64,000 nucleotides of DNA from Bryum argenteum (GCA_037043015.1 CM073322.1:24084364-24148363); one strand, 5' to 3'. Shown: positions 24,088 to 36,484, counted from the stretch's first letter. The notes: generated from the letters alone by a model not told the origin. Made by a program: numbers and translations.

Positions 24088-25061
24088 CCCCTATACGTCC
24101 TTGGAGTATTTTTAGCCAAAAACTCATTTTCAAAAAAAGTGATATAGATGGAAATAAAGATAAGCTATTCAGATCTCAACCGTACAAACTTGTACTAGAC
24201 TTGTAGTAGATCATGTGGACCAAAAGTTGACTCATGGGACCTCATAGATTGCGAGATCATAACATATTAGTGCACAAAACAGGCTACAAAATACCATCAT
24301 TTCCACTTAGAAGTAAAAATACTACCAACATGAAATTTGCAATCAAAAAATCAGCAACTAGAAAGTTGTTCATCTTCATCTCAAAGACACTCTTGTACCA
24401 AAAAAGTTCATAAAAAAAAAAAAAACCTTGGCTCAAATAGTAGCCTTGTAGTTGTGAAAACTGCAAAAAATTTTACGAAGGAAAAATAGTCCAAAACTAG
24501 ACCCCTTGCACTCAAATCCATGCCTTTTCTTCAATATATCCTTGATTGGGTCAAGGTTTCTATCACAAAAAATAGACTATAATTGGAATCCATCCCAAAA
24601 AATAAAGTCAAAATCTAACGGTGGATGAAGAAGATCTAGCTCTTCAAAAATCATCCATTTTTGACTTTTTTCATCGTAGAAACATCATTGCAAAGCCAAT
24701 ACCAAAGTTATCTAGATCAAAAAACTACCAACTACAAAGTTGTTGGGATGCATCTAAATATCAAACCTATGAAAAAAAATTCATAAAAAACTATTTTAGA
24801 TTTCACATAATTGGCTTGCAATGATAAAACATGCCAAATGTTTGAAAACCCAAAAACAAAAGCTGCCTTCACTAAATCCATGCCATTTATTCATACTTTA
24901 TTTTATGAGTCTGCAATTTTTACCACATAAACTAGAATTGATTTGTGACCTAACCCAAGTGCTTTTGTCAAAAACGGAGTTTGGATGAAGAAGTTATGGC
25001 TCTTCAAAGTTTCCGCTCTTCATCCAAAATGTCGTTTTTCGACACTAGGGACGTTTAGGGG
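24088..25061 (-). mobile_element. TTAA-flanked MITE-like element, family B, full length, reverse
   Basis: The 974-bp element starts CCCCTATACGTCC and ends GGGACGTTTAGGGG, with TTAA at 24084-24087 and 25062-25065. It is the reverse-orientation counterpart of 1337-2309; for example ATCTCAACCGTACAAACTTG at about 24174 is the inverse of the sequence near 2200. Length agreement (973 versus 974 bp) suggests this is the family's original size. No transposase is encoded. Confidence 0.75.
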
Positions 25062-25214
25062 TTAAGGCTTAGAATCCATTAATAAAAGCTTCCCACATTG
25101 AAGGTTACCAACGGCAAAGCAACACCCATTTGTGCTAGTTCCACTTGAAGTCGAGGATGTGATCAAACATCTCATGCCACATGCTAGGAGCTTATTTCCA
25201 AGCACTCATTTCGT

Positions 25215-25440
25215 GAGAATTAGAAGAAGAGAAACTCTAATCTATTTAGAGGCCGGCTTGAATAGAGTGTTTGTTTGACCTATCCTTGAATGTAACTATG
25301 CCCAGAGGTCATAGCACCAATGGCCGGACTACTTATCACTCTCGGGGTGAACACTATGCTAGTTCCTACCTAGCCACTAGTGCCTTAAAGGTGTCCCCAT
25401 GGAATCTCCCAAAGGGCTTTGAGGTACTAGACAACGATGT
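25215..25440 (+). repeat. Dispersed repeat, copy 2 (partner at 17925-18180)
   Basis: See the motif order given for the copy at 17925-18180. An open frame crosses this copy (25271-25570) but is interrupted in the other copy, so it is not supported as coding. Confidence 0.5.
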
Positions 25441-25649
25441 CCAAGAATCCCCACCCCTAGTTGGGTGGACTTTGGTGGTGACACAAACAACCATAGCATA
25501 CAAAATTGCTTGTGAACATAATCCGAATTATTTGAGATCTCTAGGATGCAACGATATGTTCCTCCTTTAGAAATCTGGGGAAAACTTGGTGCCTTGAATG
25601 CTACGAATGGTGTCTGCCGGCTAGAACATCTTTACCCTAAAAGTGAATG

Positions 25650-26395
25650 ATAGGATGATTTCTAAAAAGCTAAATTTCCTTCATAAAATGTTAGATTTTA
25701 ACTTAATTTTTTGGGATAGATTCCATTTAGAAATAGTAGTAGAATTCTTTATCTCATCAAAGTTGTTTTCTAGATAAGGTGTGGATGTGAGTGCAAAGGC
25801 TCTACTTCTAGACTACTTTCCATTTATACCACATTTAACTAAATTCGGACTCATTCACGAATTATGGATTGGAGCAAATTTTGGAAATTACAATTTTGTG
25901 GAATGATCGTTACACCTTTTCAAAATTTACAATGGGGGATGTGAGTATCTTAATATTCTCCAAAGATTCCCCAATTTACATTTTTGTGTTCACACTATAT
26001 CTTACTCACATGAGTATGGGGGATCCCCAATTGCCTTACTTCTGGACTGCTTCCAGTCCAGAAGTAATTAAATGTGTCATATATGTAGATGTTTTGGTTG
26101 TTTCACCATTGCAAGGCTATTTTTTCAGCCAAGATAAATTTTTGATGATATTTTTGGTAGAGGGGTGATATTGAGATGGAGGCGAACAACTTCTAGTTGT
26201 TTATTAATTTTTACTTCTAGTAGTATTTTCACTTCAAAGTGAAAATGCTGAAATTTTGTGGCTTGTTTCGCATTTTGAGACGTTATAATCTTGCAATCTA
26301 TGAGGCATCGTGAGTTTGTGACCCAAAATTTGGTCCACAGTCCACACTACCTAGATAAAGTTTATTACAAATATGTACGGTTGAGATCAGTGTCC
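25650..26395 (+). mobile_element. Diverged family B copy with an internal insertion
   Basis: The right part (26215-26395) follows family B: TTCACTTCAAAGTGAAAATG, CAATCTATGAGGC, AAATTTGGTCCACA and TGTACGGTTGAGATC. The left part (25690-25830) matches the region around 1795-1900. About 300 bp near 25850-26150 are absent from other copies. Neither TTAA terminus is preserved. Confidence 0.5.
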
Positions 26396-26399
26396 GGGA

Positions 26400-28020
26400 A
26401 GACCCTAAGGCTAATACAAATGCAATCTATGAAAATTGTGAAGTAGCCTACAAAATTTTGAAAGTGTGGGACGTAAAACCTAAGGAAATTTAGAAGCATT
26501 AGATTTTAGCCTCTCCAATAAAAAAAATGTAGGATTTTTTGCCTATAGATATTACAAAAGAGAGGATTTTAGCCAATCATAATTTTCCAATGTAGGAAAT
26601 CAACTTGTCCAAATATGGATCCCCAGACTCATACTCGGGGCTATTGGGTGTGCCACGAACATCAATATCAATGAAACCCTAGTAACTAGAAACGCTAACA
26701 ACCTGCCCCTGGTAACTTGCAGCAGCGTTGCCCTTACCCTCAAATCCTCCACTGTGGTGGTGAGGCCTCCGACTGGTCGCCGCGCGCCACTTGCGAGCAC
26801 CTTGCGCGAAGACTCATAGCCCAGTGCCCAGCCTGCACTGTGGGCTGGAGAGTGGAGAGTTGTTTGGAGTGTGAGTAACCCCAGCCCACACACTATCCCT
26901 GTAATCCAATCAAGAGGGTTGAGGTCTCCTAAAATTTAAGACACCATATCTCTAAGTTATTTGATGCCTTCATTCACATTTTTGCGTGCTCATTAACCAA
27001 TGAAAGAGTGCCACGCGGCAAAGACTTTATTGGTAGAAAATAACATCTATTATAACCGGCTTGTGAGCATATGTGATTGGTTAGTAGCCTTTTCCTTTGC
27101 CCTGTCTCCCGGCTTGGGATCGGGTTGTGATAGCCGACCAGCTCCTGCAAGCTTTTCATGCATCCGAGCGGCTTAGCCTGAAGTACAAGGTTGGGCATGC
27201 TCTCATGGCACCTGTAGAGTCCTTTACATATTGTTTACAAATTCTATGCCTACAGTCCTTGAGCTTCATGTCTTACAAGAGTGGAAAATGGTCTAGAACT
27301 CCCAGATAAGAGCACCTCTAGCAAAGAAATTTGGTCAACAGAATCCTAAGTTTGTCTTATGTGTGGAAATGATAAAAAATTTCATGGAGGCTTGGAGCAT
27401 TCATTATGGTGATAAAAATATCACCACCATTCACCAAATGGCCAAAAAATGTTGCTTTGAAAAGTGGCCACCACACCCTATTAATATTTTTGGGTGCTGG
27501 CACACACAACCAAGTATGTTTGGTGTCCACAATGCCACATTGACCAATTAATGCTCTAATATGTCTTAGACATGTGGAATCTTGAAAAGGGGGCTTATGA
27601 ATGATGAGGAGCATACCCATGCATACACTATTGTATAAATGGCAGTGGCATACAAAGTAGGGATTGTCCTTGAGTCATTACGAGCAATGTGATGTAGGAG
27701 TTGATTTGGGAGTCCTACTTGTGTGGAGAGGTGATTTGATCAAATATTATCTTTAAGTGAGAGTTGCTTCTCTGAGTTGACTCCAAGCTTGTTCATCTTT
27801 CATGTGAAAGTTCAAGTCTTGTGATCTGTGTGCTCATAAGAAAGCAGAATTTGTTGTTTATTGAAAGTGAGTCTTCCTACTTATTTCTTTGTATGGCAAC
27901 TGATATGTGATATGTTAGCATTTGAGTGTGTATTAGGCAAGTGTTTATGAGAACGTTTGCACTGTATGACACTAGTTGCAATACCGTTTGCATATCTCAA
28001 TTAATGAAATGTTTTTCTTT
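26400..28020. other. Spacer before the Tc1-like element; no gene seen
   Basis: Short open frames on both strands (for example 26600-26893 and 27357-27620) lack family features. The DNA just before 28029 may be the 5' part of the first Tc1-like element, but no matching terminal repeat was found. Confidence 0.4.
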
Positions 28021-28028
28021 TGAACTAG

Positions 28029-29071
28029 TTGTTTGAGCACAGTTTACATCAAAGTTCGATACGGAAGTGGACACTTACAAATGAGGAGCAATCACTCATT
28101 ATTGGAATGCGCCGAGGTGGGATGAGGCCATCTGATATTGCGGAGAAATTGAGCATGCCTCACTCCATAATTTCAACGGTTATCATTAAATGGAAGATAT
28201 TTGGTTGCATGACAACTTAAAGTGGGGGACACAGATCGCGCAAATTGTCTCATCGCGCGCTACGCATCTTAACTCAAGACATCTATCAATATCTACGCCA
28301 ACGTCTTGTTATTCTTGCCGCAAAATATCAGGTGCATCACAATACCATGCAAAAATATATACGTAATCTAGGCTTTGGAAATCGCATAGCTTCAATAAAG
28401 CCATATCTCAATGTAGTGCATAAAGCAACTAGGTTAGTATTTGATTGCAAGTATAAGCATTGGACAATAGAAGATTGGTACAAGGTCATTTGGACACATG
28501 AATCGTCATTTGAACTTCAAAAGAATTCTCGACAGATTCAAATATGGCGAAAACCTCATAAAAAGTATTTGGCAGAATGTTTAGCGCCTACCTTCAAATA
28601 TGGAAGAACATTTGTGATGGTTTGGGGTGCGTTTACTGGTTTTGACAAATCTCCATTAGTTATTATGCCTCAAGGAAACAGAAGTGCTGCACATTTTGTA
28701 AAAAATGTGTATGAAAGTACTTTGAGCGGGTTTTATTTCATGCGCGATAATCCTCATGAGCTCACACTCATGGAAGATGGAGCTCCTATTCATCAAAGTA
28801 AGTTGCAAGAGGATTGGAGGCTAGCTCATGGCATGAAGAAGTTGGATTGGCCTCCGTACTCACCTGATCTAAATCCCATTGAAACATGTGGAAGATATTT
28901 AAAGATCGGCTTTGTTACCACACCATGCCAAAAAGTAAGCAAGAATTGATAGAATGCGTTCAACAATTATGGAATGAGATTCCCTTGGAGCAGTTGCAAC
29001 GCCTTATCTCAACCATGCCCAATCAAATTAGAGCAGTGATTTCAGCTAGAGGTGGAAGTACTAGGTGGTAG
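28029..29071 (+). pseudogene. Tc1-like (DD34E) transposase, decayed
   Basis: Tc1-like transposases cut and paste DNA at TA sites. The N-terminal part (WTLTNEEQSLIIGMRRGG to ISTVIIKWK) is a helix-turn-helix, followed by SGGHRSRKL and a second DNA-binding region. The catalytic region has VIWTHESSFEL (first Asp of the usual TDES is His), LMEDGAPIHQS (second Asp) and YSPDLNPIE (Glu), with exactly 34 residues between Asp and Glu. WPPYSPDLNPIE is the Tc1 hallmark. One in-frame stop lies at 28218-28220. A one-base frame change near 28885 moves the C-terminus (SKQELIECVQQLWNEIPLEQ) to another frame. With the Asp-to-His change, the copy is inactive. Terminal inverted repeats were not found. Confidence 0.85.
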
Positions 29072-29575
29072 ATAGTGTGTAAGGAAATACAAATGCTTAT
29101 TTATTTTTGACCTTTATATGTATATATTTTCTGTGATATTAAAGTACACTTCTCTAGCATTCCAACGCTCTTTGAAATTCCGAAATCCATCAATTTTTGA
29201 GCAAGTTCTCGAATTTCAAAGTTTTACAGTTTTTCTACTGTACTTCACTGCGGCTGGATTTGTAAGCAATATGTAGGGGACTGCACAGTACATTCCCTTC
29301 ACTCCCTCAGCAACCCGTCCACGCATTGACCAATTCTGCAATCACCTCCGGAATAATGACCTTACATTCTCATCACAGAAAAAGTAACCCTACGCCTTGC
29401 AGAGTACAGTATCGGTGGATTGATAGAATTTGAGAAAATGACTTTTAACGCTCATCAATTTTTACTTGTACCTAGATTACAGTGTATATTTAAACCTCAA
29501 CATGAATTCATTTTTGTCTTATCACACAAAATTCTTATTTATTTGTCGAACACAATTTAGCGTAGCTGAGATGTA

Positions 29576-31605
29576 CAGTACCCTCCAACAAGTGTTGCAA
29601 CACACTCTGTTTTTTCACTTAAAACATATCCCATGGCATGTTTTAGAATGGTGGTGTTGGCATGATAATCATCACATCTCCATGAGATTTTTTGCATCAT
29701 GGAAGGTGTTCCAGTTACCTTCATACACCAAGCATTTTCTAAATATAAAGAGGCATTCATTGCCATGTGTCTACCAAAATTGCCATCATGCTTAAAAATC
29801 TTGGAAAAGGGTACCCTTCTTAATGTGATCACTTCTTCTCTGGGATATCAGATTTTGAGTATGTTTGAGTTTGGGAGGGTCCAGAGATACACATACTTGT
29901 TTGTAAGTCATCTTGATGGTACACATTTCTTAGAAAAGTTGTGTGCAACAAGTCCTGTTTGTCAAACATATCGTTTTTGTGTTGTTGTTAGGACCTTTTT
30001 TATCAAACTTTTTGTGGATGTAAGTGTTGTTTGAGGATTGTGCACCATGACAAGGAGTTATGTATCAAATGATATACGACACATGATAGTTGGTATGCGA
30101 GAAGTCGGCATGTCGGTGAGTGAAATTGGAAACATTGTAGGAAGGCCAAAATCGACTATTTCAAGGATTCTCAAGCGATTTAGAATTAGTGGCTCAGATT
30201 GTGCCAACAAGTAGATCCGGTAGGCCGAAAAACATGAGTGATCGAGATAGGAGAAGGCTCCATAGAGATCTTAGTAGTAATCGTCGTGCTCCTCTTGCGT
30301 AATGTGCAAAGAAATGTGACATCTTCCGTGGGCATGTCAACTTTACGTAAAGAGCTTCATGAGCTTGGTATTAACAGATTGCATTGCGGTGAAGAAACCA
30401 TTCTTGAGTGACATACACAAGGCAAAGAGGTTGGCTTTTGCAAAGGGGCACTTGCATTGGACGATTGACGATTGGAGTAATGTGATTTGGACCGATGAGT
30501 CATCCTTTGAAGTTGGAAACCATCACGCCAAATTCGGTAATCCGGCGAAAGCATATGAACGCTACAACTACAATTGCTTAGCACCTACATTCAAATCCGG
30601 AAGGACTTCAATTATGGTATGGGGTGCTATCACCAAAGCTCTTCTAAGTCTTATTTGGTGTTAATTCCTCCTAATAGACGACCGCTAAAGACTTTGTAGA
30701 GATAGTATCTCAAGGAGCATTAGAGCATTATTATTGGCACCATGACCACTATGAGCACCTCATTTTAATGGAGGATGGTGCTCCGAAGACATGGTAGTAA
30801 TATACAAAAAGATTGGAGACAAAGAACTTGGATTGAAAAAGCTTGAATGGCCACCAAATTCTCCCGACCTTAATCCTATAGAGAATGTCCGGAAGCAAGT
30901 TAAAGATCAAGTGCAACAGAGAAATAGACCACGAAACAAAGACGAAATGTGGACATCACTCAATCGGCTTGGGAGGATATACCTCAAGAAAGCATCAAGA
31001 AGTTGATTTCAACAATGCCAACCCGGATGAAAGTCGTAATAGCGACTCAAGGTGGTAGCACTCGATGGTAGTAGGTGTTCCATTTCTTCGTAGAATATTT
31101 GTTAGTGAGTAAGACATATTGTAGACTTCATATCATATTAGGCTTCTATACTACTATAGCTTTGTAATGATACCTTATTTGACTTTATTTGATCAAATTT
31201 TGATTTAATATATGAGTTTGATTTCCTTAGCCTAGAATATGAATGAATGGAAACTATGAAAATACTTTAGAGCCACATAGAGGAGAATTTTACCTACATA
31301 GTATGCATCTTTGTAATACCAAGAATGTGAACAATGATATATCCTATAGATTGGTGCAATCAAATTTTAAAAAATCATCATATATATTTCTCAGTTAATT
31401 TTTTTTGAAATTAAGTGAAAAAGATAAAATAATTCATCAAAAATAGAGATTTTGTTTTTTAACATTGACATTTTATGAACACGTGAAGGGTCCATAACAC
31501 AAAAGATCTAATAGGATAAATTTGATAAAATCCTCCCATTTTGAAAATGAATTAGAGAATTTCAAGAGTTCACAAAATGGTTGCAAGACTTGTTGGAGGG
31601 TACTG
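29576..31605 (+). mobile_element. Tc1-like transposon with both terminal inverted repeats
   Basis: The left end begins CAGTACCCTCCAACAAGT (29576) and the right end (to 31605) is its inverse. The match runs about 26 bp with one mismatch. TA lies directly outside each end (29574-29575 and 31606-31607), the expected Tc1/mariner target duplication, and CAGT is a common Tc1 terminus. The 2030-bp body carries the decayed transposase at 30046-31075. The first 450 bp are non-coding, making it longer than most Tc1 elements. Confidence 0.88.
30046..31075 (+). pseudogene. Tc1-like (DD34E) transposase inside the TIR-bounded element
   Basis: The frame starts MTRSYVSNDIRHMIVGMREV with EIGNIVGRPKSTISRILKRF, a helix-turn-helix. 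The catalytic part has VIWTDESSFEV with the first Asp intact, APTFKSGRTSIMVWGAITK, a LILMEDGAP-like segment near 30760-30785, and WPPNSPDLNPIENV. It is interrupted by several stops and frame changes, for example stops near 30212 and 30661 and a frame change near 30785. It is related to, but clearly diverged from, the copy at 28029-29071 (APTFKYGRTFVMVWGAFTG there). Confidence 0.82.
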
Positions 31606-32044
31606 TACATCGGGTGAGCTTAAAGCAGCCCAACGAGCTTGTCTCGGAGCCCCTCGACCCTACCTACCCGCCCGATCCCCTACTATGAGCAATTCACCCG
31701 GTCGGTGGAAAGCCCTAGAAGTTGGCCGGTTGAGAGTGTGAACCCTAACCTCCAAGCAATGGACTCCTACTAGAATACGCTAATGATCATGCATACAATG
31801 AATATTCAATCTCATACAATCATAAGAAAACTCAAAACATGCAATCAAAATCACAACTACGGAGAAAGGAAGAATACAACCGGTGTCCAACCGGCGGCTG
31901 GACCCTTGGCCATCAAAATGGCCGTCAGTCCTTCGTCCTTGCTCCTCTTGGAGCAAGCTAGGACTTCCTAGAAAGATAACTTAATGAAGCACTTGATTCC
32001 AAAAGCTCGTCTCGTGGTTCTGTCTAGATCTCGAGTTATGCCGC

Positions 32045-32420
32045 TCCAAAGTTGAGCCTTTCAACTACCGCCATAGCCAACACACCTCCACAAAAGCGAC
32101 CGCCACTCCTCCGTCCGTGATCCGCTGAAGATGAGCCTAGGCTTCTTAGAAAGCCAGCCCAACGACGCTTCTTCTCTACGAAAGATCTTGTCTAGACGCT
32201 TCTCCAAACGTTCGCAATCCCCTTCCAAAGTTAACAGCCTCCAACTGCCGCCACTGTCAACACCTCTCCACAAAAGCGACCGCCACTCCTCCGTCCTTGA
32301 TCCGCTGAAGGTGAGCCTAGGCTTCTTAGAAAGCCAGCTCAACGACGCTTCTTCTCCACCAAAGATCATGTCCAGACTCCTCTCCAAGCGCTCGCAATCT
32401 CCCTCCAAAGTCAGCAGCTT
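32045..32420. repeat. Two tandem copies of an approximately 180-bp unit
   Basis: CCACAAAAGCGACCGCCACT recurs at 32089 and 32269. The 180 bp after each are similar throughout (GCCTAGGCTTCTTAGAAAGC, then CAACGACGCTTCTTCTC). A Ser/Arg-rich frame runs through both, but the repeat length being a multiple of three explains that. The flanks (31610-32040 and 32430-33520) hold CA/CT-rich and GA-rich tracts and no recognised gene. A 22-bp near-palindrome of GTGAGCCAT/ATGGCTCAC lies at about 33003-33024. Confidence 0.65.
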
Positions 32421-33529
32421 TCAACCTTGGTGAAGACATCCTCACTCTTCCTTTCTTCTTCAACCTACACAACTTTTCTTCACCACACACCTTCCCACAC
32501 ACTAATAGACATCACCCTTGGTCTATACCTACTCTCCTATCAATCACAAACCCCAAGTCTTTCAACCACACACACACTACACACACACTACACACAAGAG
32601 GGAGAGAGAGAGAGGAAAAGCATCAAACCCTAGCCACAAGGAGAGAGACAAGTAAAAAGAAATGAGAAAGAAAGAAAAGATAAAGGGGAGGGGAAGCATG
32701 AGGGAGAAATCCTACTCCCTCACCTTCCTTCTTACCTTTCTACTTTCTAAATTGTCTATCTACCTCTAACTCTAATACTACCTCACATAAAATATTCTTC
32801 AATTCTAACAATTTAGTTATCCTTCCTAACATACAATCATGTAATTGTCACTAAATTGCCATACTCAATGCTTTTCATAATCATTCTAATAACTTTCGAG
32901 CCTATTTCTATAAATTCCAATTTAATGCATTTAGTCTATAGGAACCACACAAACTACTATAATCAAATGTATTTTGTATCTAGATATTCAATAACTAATA
33001 CGTGAGCCATTTGGATGGCTCACATCTACCCAGCCAAAAAATCTACTTTTTTGTTTTTACCTGCGTTTTGGGATGCCCTATTATGTTTCTCAGAAATTTT
33101 TGAGTCCAGAAATGAGGTCTACAACCCCGTTATATTGTCGTGTGCGCGTCATGGAGCTACGGGTGACATCAGCCATTAAAAATTAGGGGGCAAATATACC
33201 CCAATTTTTATTTGCTGGGCAGGGATTATTTGCCCCACGAAAGACTCCGTGACCAGCTCGCTGGCCTCCTTTAAGCAGATCTGATGTACTCTACATTTAA
33301 GACGTCTTCAACGTATCAAATATACATCTCATTCTGTGAAGTATTTGTCTTAGTCAGTCCTGCGTTGAGTCTTGCCCTGGCCGGCTTCCGGCTCGGGGCC
33401 ATCATGTTCCCTTTTTTTCCTCAGCAATTGGAATTTTTTCAGTTTGTTTCAAAAATAAATAAATAAAATATACATCTCATCATCTGCATAAATTATTAAG
33501 GCCATTGCATAAATTACTATACTTTTTAA

Positions 33530-33890
33530 CCCTTAAACGTCAGGCTATACGAATTTGGGCAGCCCAGTATTGGATCACAGCATCTTTTGAACTCGGGCAT
33601 CATGAATAGTGCACTTTTTGAACTTGGGCATCATGAATGATTCAATCAATGATGAGCTTGCAACCTCCTACAAGTATTGTACAACCCCAACCTACCTACC
33701 ACAATCCTTTCAAAGCACAAAATCACTCATACAAATTGTGATTTGAATTGTGAAATTTCACTTTTTGAATGCATCAGAAGAAGGTGACCAGTTTGACATC
33801 AAAATATAAGTGAAAAGTTGAGCACATTGAGAGCTACAGAGAAGATTCTGTTGGAAAAGGACCCCTCGGGTCACCTTGGACGTTTAAGGG
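33530..33890 (+). mobile_element. TTAA-flanked MITE, family A, copy 1 (361 bp)
   Basis: The element begins CCCTTAAACGTC and ends GACGTTTAAGGG, with TTAA at 33526-33529 and 33891-33894. A second copy of identical length (361 bp) and near-identical sequence lies at 41692-42052, and a third in reverse at 48230-48589. No coding sequence is present. The high similarity implies recent activity of a transposase supplied from elsewhere. Confidence 0.88.
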
Positions 33891-33894
33891 TTAA

Positions 33895-34250
33895 TGGATG
33901 GTGGCACAAACTTCATCATCAGATAGGAATATACTGAAAATCTTTTCTCGATATCCCAGGAGGCTAATTCTGAATTTGTGACCTGCCACTTGGCCGCAAA
34001 GCGCCAGCGCCAGGCGCCAGCACAATTGCATGTGCCCGGGTTACTAATCCCACTAGGCCTCTGCTATAAGCTTTCAACCGCTTCTTCATTATGTTGATTC
34101 TGTGCTAATCACGCCGGTCCTAAAAAAGGATTGGAGTTTTTATCTATCTTGATTCGATGTATTCATCCTATTTGTATGCCTCGTTTCTGTTTTTAGAGGA
34201 ACATGCTGCTGCTCGTTCGATCACTTCGATGTCAGGAAATCATGTGTGAC
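33895..34250 (+). repeat. Duplicated host segment, copy of 42110-42730
   Basis: The order ATCTTTTCTCGATATCCCA, GCATGTGCCCGGGTTACTA, CTGCTATAAGCTTTCAACC, CTTCTTCATTATGTTGATT, GCCTCGTTTCTGTTTTTAG and TTCGATCACTTCGATG is shared with 42170-42720. This copy lacks the short MITE at 42201-42369 but is interrupted at 34251 by the large foldback element. It therefore serves as an empty or filled reference for several insertions. Confidence 0.8.
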
Positions 34251-34424
34251 GCCGCTCACTAAATCCAATCCATGTTCCAAATGTCAGGCCCTGTTTTAGT
34301 ACTCTTTCCGCGAACCGCGAAATGAAAAGAAAGACAATTTTGCCCCGATCGCTGCGTCTTTCCCTTCCCGCACGCGTCTTTTCCTTTCCGATACACTTCA
34401 GCGCGTCTATCGTCCAATAACAGT

Positions 34425-34605
34425 ATCGGTAACCGATACCTCAAACCCCTCGGTAACCGATACCTCAAACCTCTTCGTAACCGATACCTCAAACCTTTCT
34501 GTAACCGATACCTCAAACCTTTCTGTAACCGATACTTCAAACCTTTTCGATACCTCAAACCTCTTCGTAACCGATACCTCAAACCTCACGATACCTAGAA
34601 CCTCT
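34425..34605 (+). repeat. Subterminal ~24-bp tandem repeats, left arm
   Basis: About seven variants of GTAACCGATACCTCAAACCT follow one another, with a final truncated unit. The right arm has the inverted counterpart at 37085-37260, where several units read TCGATTCTGA instead of TCGGTTACGA. Arrays have therefore diverged more than the coding part of the arms. Subterminal repeats often act as transposase binding regions; that role is inferred. Confidence 0.8.
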
Positions 34606-34643
34606 CGTGCACACCGTATTGGCGGGAAACAAAGCGATATTTC

Positions 34644-35192
34644 AGGGAGGGCTAGAGTGCGGCCAATGCTTCGTTGTTAAGTGCACCGACGCCGCCACCT
34701 GCAACCCCTAATCCTCTTCTATTGTCATCACAGATCCGTTTCCTTGCGGAGTGTACTATAGCAAGTCCAATCCCGCCTTCGTGTCATCGCGCTGCTAGAT
34801 AAGGACGGCACGGCGAGCTGCAGAATGTGGGCGAGAACGACATCATGTACAAGCGCCTGTCGTGCAAGTATGGTAACCACAACATGGCGTTTCAAGTGGA
34901 TGCGGGGTCGACGCCGTTTTGGTTGTCTTTCATGGTGACCTACGTGGAAGAACCTCGTGACATCGAGAGTGTCGAGATCAAGCACAACGGCAAGGAGTTT
35001 TTGGAGCTCGCTAAGCACAACTTGGGGGCCAACTCGTTGCTGATCAACATGTCGGCGCAGACATTCAAGGGTCCTTCTTCTATCAAGGTCACAACCAAGC
35101 TAAACAAACACTCCGTTGTGGCAGAGGACGCGATCCTTGAGGGATTTGAGCCCAGCAAGGTATACGAGAGCAAGGTGCACTTCAAGAACTAG
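34644..35192 (+). pseudogene. Expansin-like gene fragment, left arm
   Basis: Expansins loosen plant cell walls. An acceptor-like TTTCAG is followed by GGLECGQCFVVKCTDAATCN, the Cys-rich start of the double-psi barrel, ending in an in-frame stop; VITDPFPCGVYYSKSNPAFV follows near 34723. The intact frame 34827-35192 (121 codons) is the C-terminal CBM63 domain: YKRLSCKYGNHNMAFQVDAG, FWLSFMVTYVEEPRDIESVE, then LGANSLLINMSAQTFKGPSS and KVYESKVHFKN. The signal peptide, N-terminal exon(s) and part of the barrel are missing, so it is not a working expansin. It most resembles the expansin-like groups, not classic alpha-expansins. It lies within the terminal inverted repeat. Confidence 0.8.
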
Positions 35193-35849
35193 CGTGCAAT
35201 CTTCACAAAGTACACTGCAACTTGTGGTCTCGATAATGAAAGATTTTAAAGTGCGAGCTTTTGAGAGAGAGAGTATTATCGTCTAGAGTTTGTCCGATAG
35301 CATGGGGTCTTGGACAGAGATTTTCTCATAGAGAGTACTGTCGTAAGTGTCGTCTAGAGGTTGCGCGATAGCATGGGGTCTCGGACAGGTGAATTTATTC
35401 AGCTTCACCCTAGATTACCCACGGAAGCATTACAATGTACAATTGGTTACCTTTAAAGAATGTTCACATGCACAAAGAATGTACTTTGAAATTTTGAGCT
35501 TCTTGTGAAGTCTGAAGTTGTTATGGATCTGCCGGAGGAAATTTCAGTAAAGCATAGGACTCGACTATTTGGATTTTCTATCAGTATAGTAGAGTGCTTG
35601 ATAGTGCAGCTAAAAGATGTTTTGTGGCATTCTTTTTCACGCCAACCACTTGGTATTTTATGTTGTAATAATGGATACATGCAACGCTTTGAGCCTCTTG
35701 GGGCTGCTTTTTTCAATAACTTGCTTATCAATATTGAGAATGTATCCAAAAACTTTACTACACACACAGTTCTTCATACACAATGTGTCACTTGGCAGCA
35801 ACGTGTTTTATTTAACAGTGTTTGAAAGATGATGAGGTCACACTCATCA

Positions 35850-36095
35850 AACAACAACCGAGGTCATTATCGTCAACCACTTATCGAGGTGGTTATCGTC
35901 AACCACTTACCGAGGTGGTTATCGTCAATCACTTACCGAGGTCGTTATCGTCAACCACTTACCGAGGTCGTTATCGTCAATCACTTACCGAGGTCGTTAT
36001 CGTCAACCACCTACCGAGGTCGTTATCGTCAACCACCTATCGAGGTCGTTATCGTCAACCACCTATCGAGGTCGTTATCGTCAACCACCTACTAC
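35850..36095 (+). repeat. 26-bp tandem array in the loop of the foldback element
   Basis: About nine units of the type ACCGAGGTCGTTATCGTCAA plus CCACTT follow without spacers. A 26-bp period shifts frame with every unit, so the repetitive frames across it (YRGRYRQPLTEVVIVNHL) are not genuine genes. Confidence 0.88.
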
Positions 36096-36484
36096 ATGAC
36101 ACTAAATGATATGTCTTTGTTTGTCCAATAATCAATTATCAACTGAATTTCATGTCCATCGTTCTTGAATAAGTCATACTCGTAGATATGGTAAGAAAAG
36201 ACACAAAATGTGTATTAAAGGGCAAATCAAATTGGACAATTGCACAATCCGAGCACTGAGGCCATCAATCTTACAAAGCTAAACCTGTTTACTAGTAAGT
36301 GGTACTCTACACATTCTAAAAGCTTCAAGCTACTTAAATTTACAATTCATAGAAAAGCTCTATCCGAGACCCCATGCTATTGGGCAAACTCTAGATGATA
36401 ATACTCTCTCTCTCAAAAGCTCGCACTTTAAAATCTTTCATTATCGAGACCACAAGTTGCAGTGTACTTTGTGAAGATTGCACG

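Noticed and set aside
31610-33520. Retroelement non-coding region suggested by tandem repeats and CA/GA tracts
   Set aside because: No terminal repeats or coding domain could be identified, so only the 180-bp duplication is reported.
35850-36095. CRISPR-like or coding repeat array
   Set aside because: The 26-bp units have no spacers, and the period is not a multiple of three.
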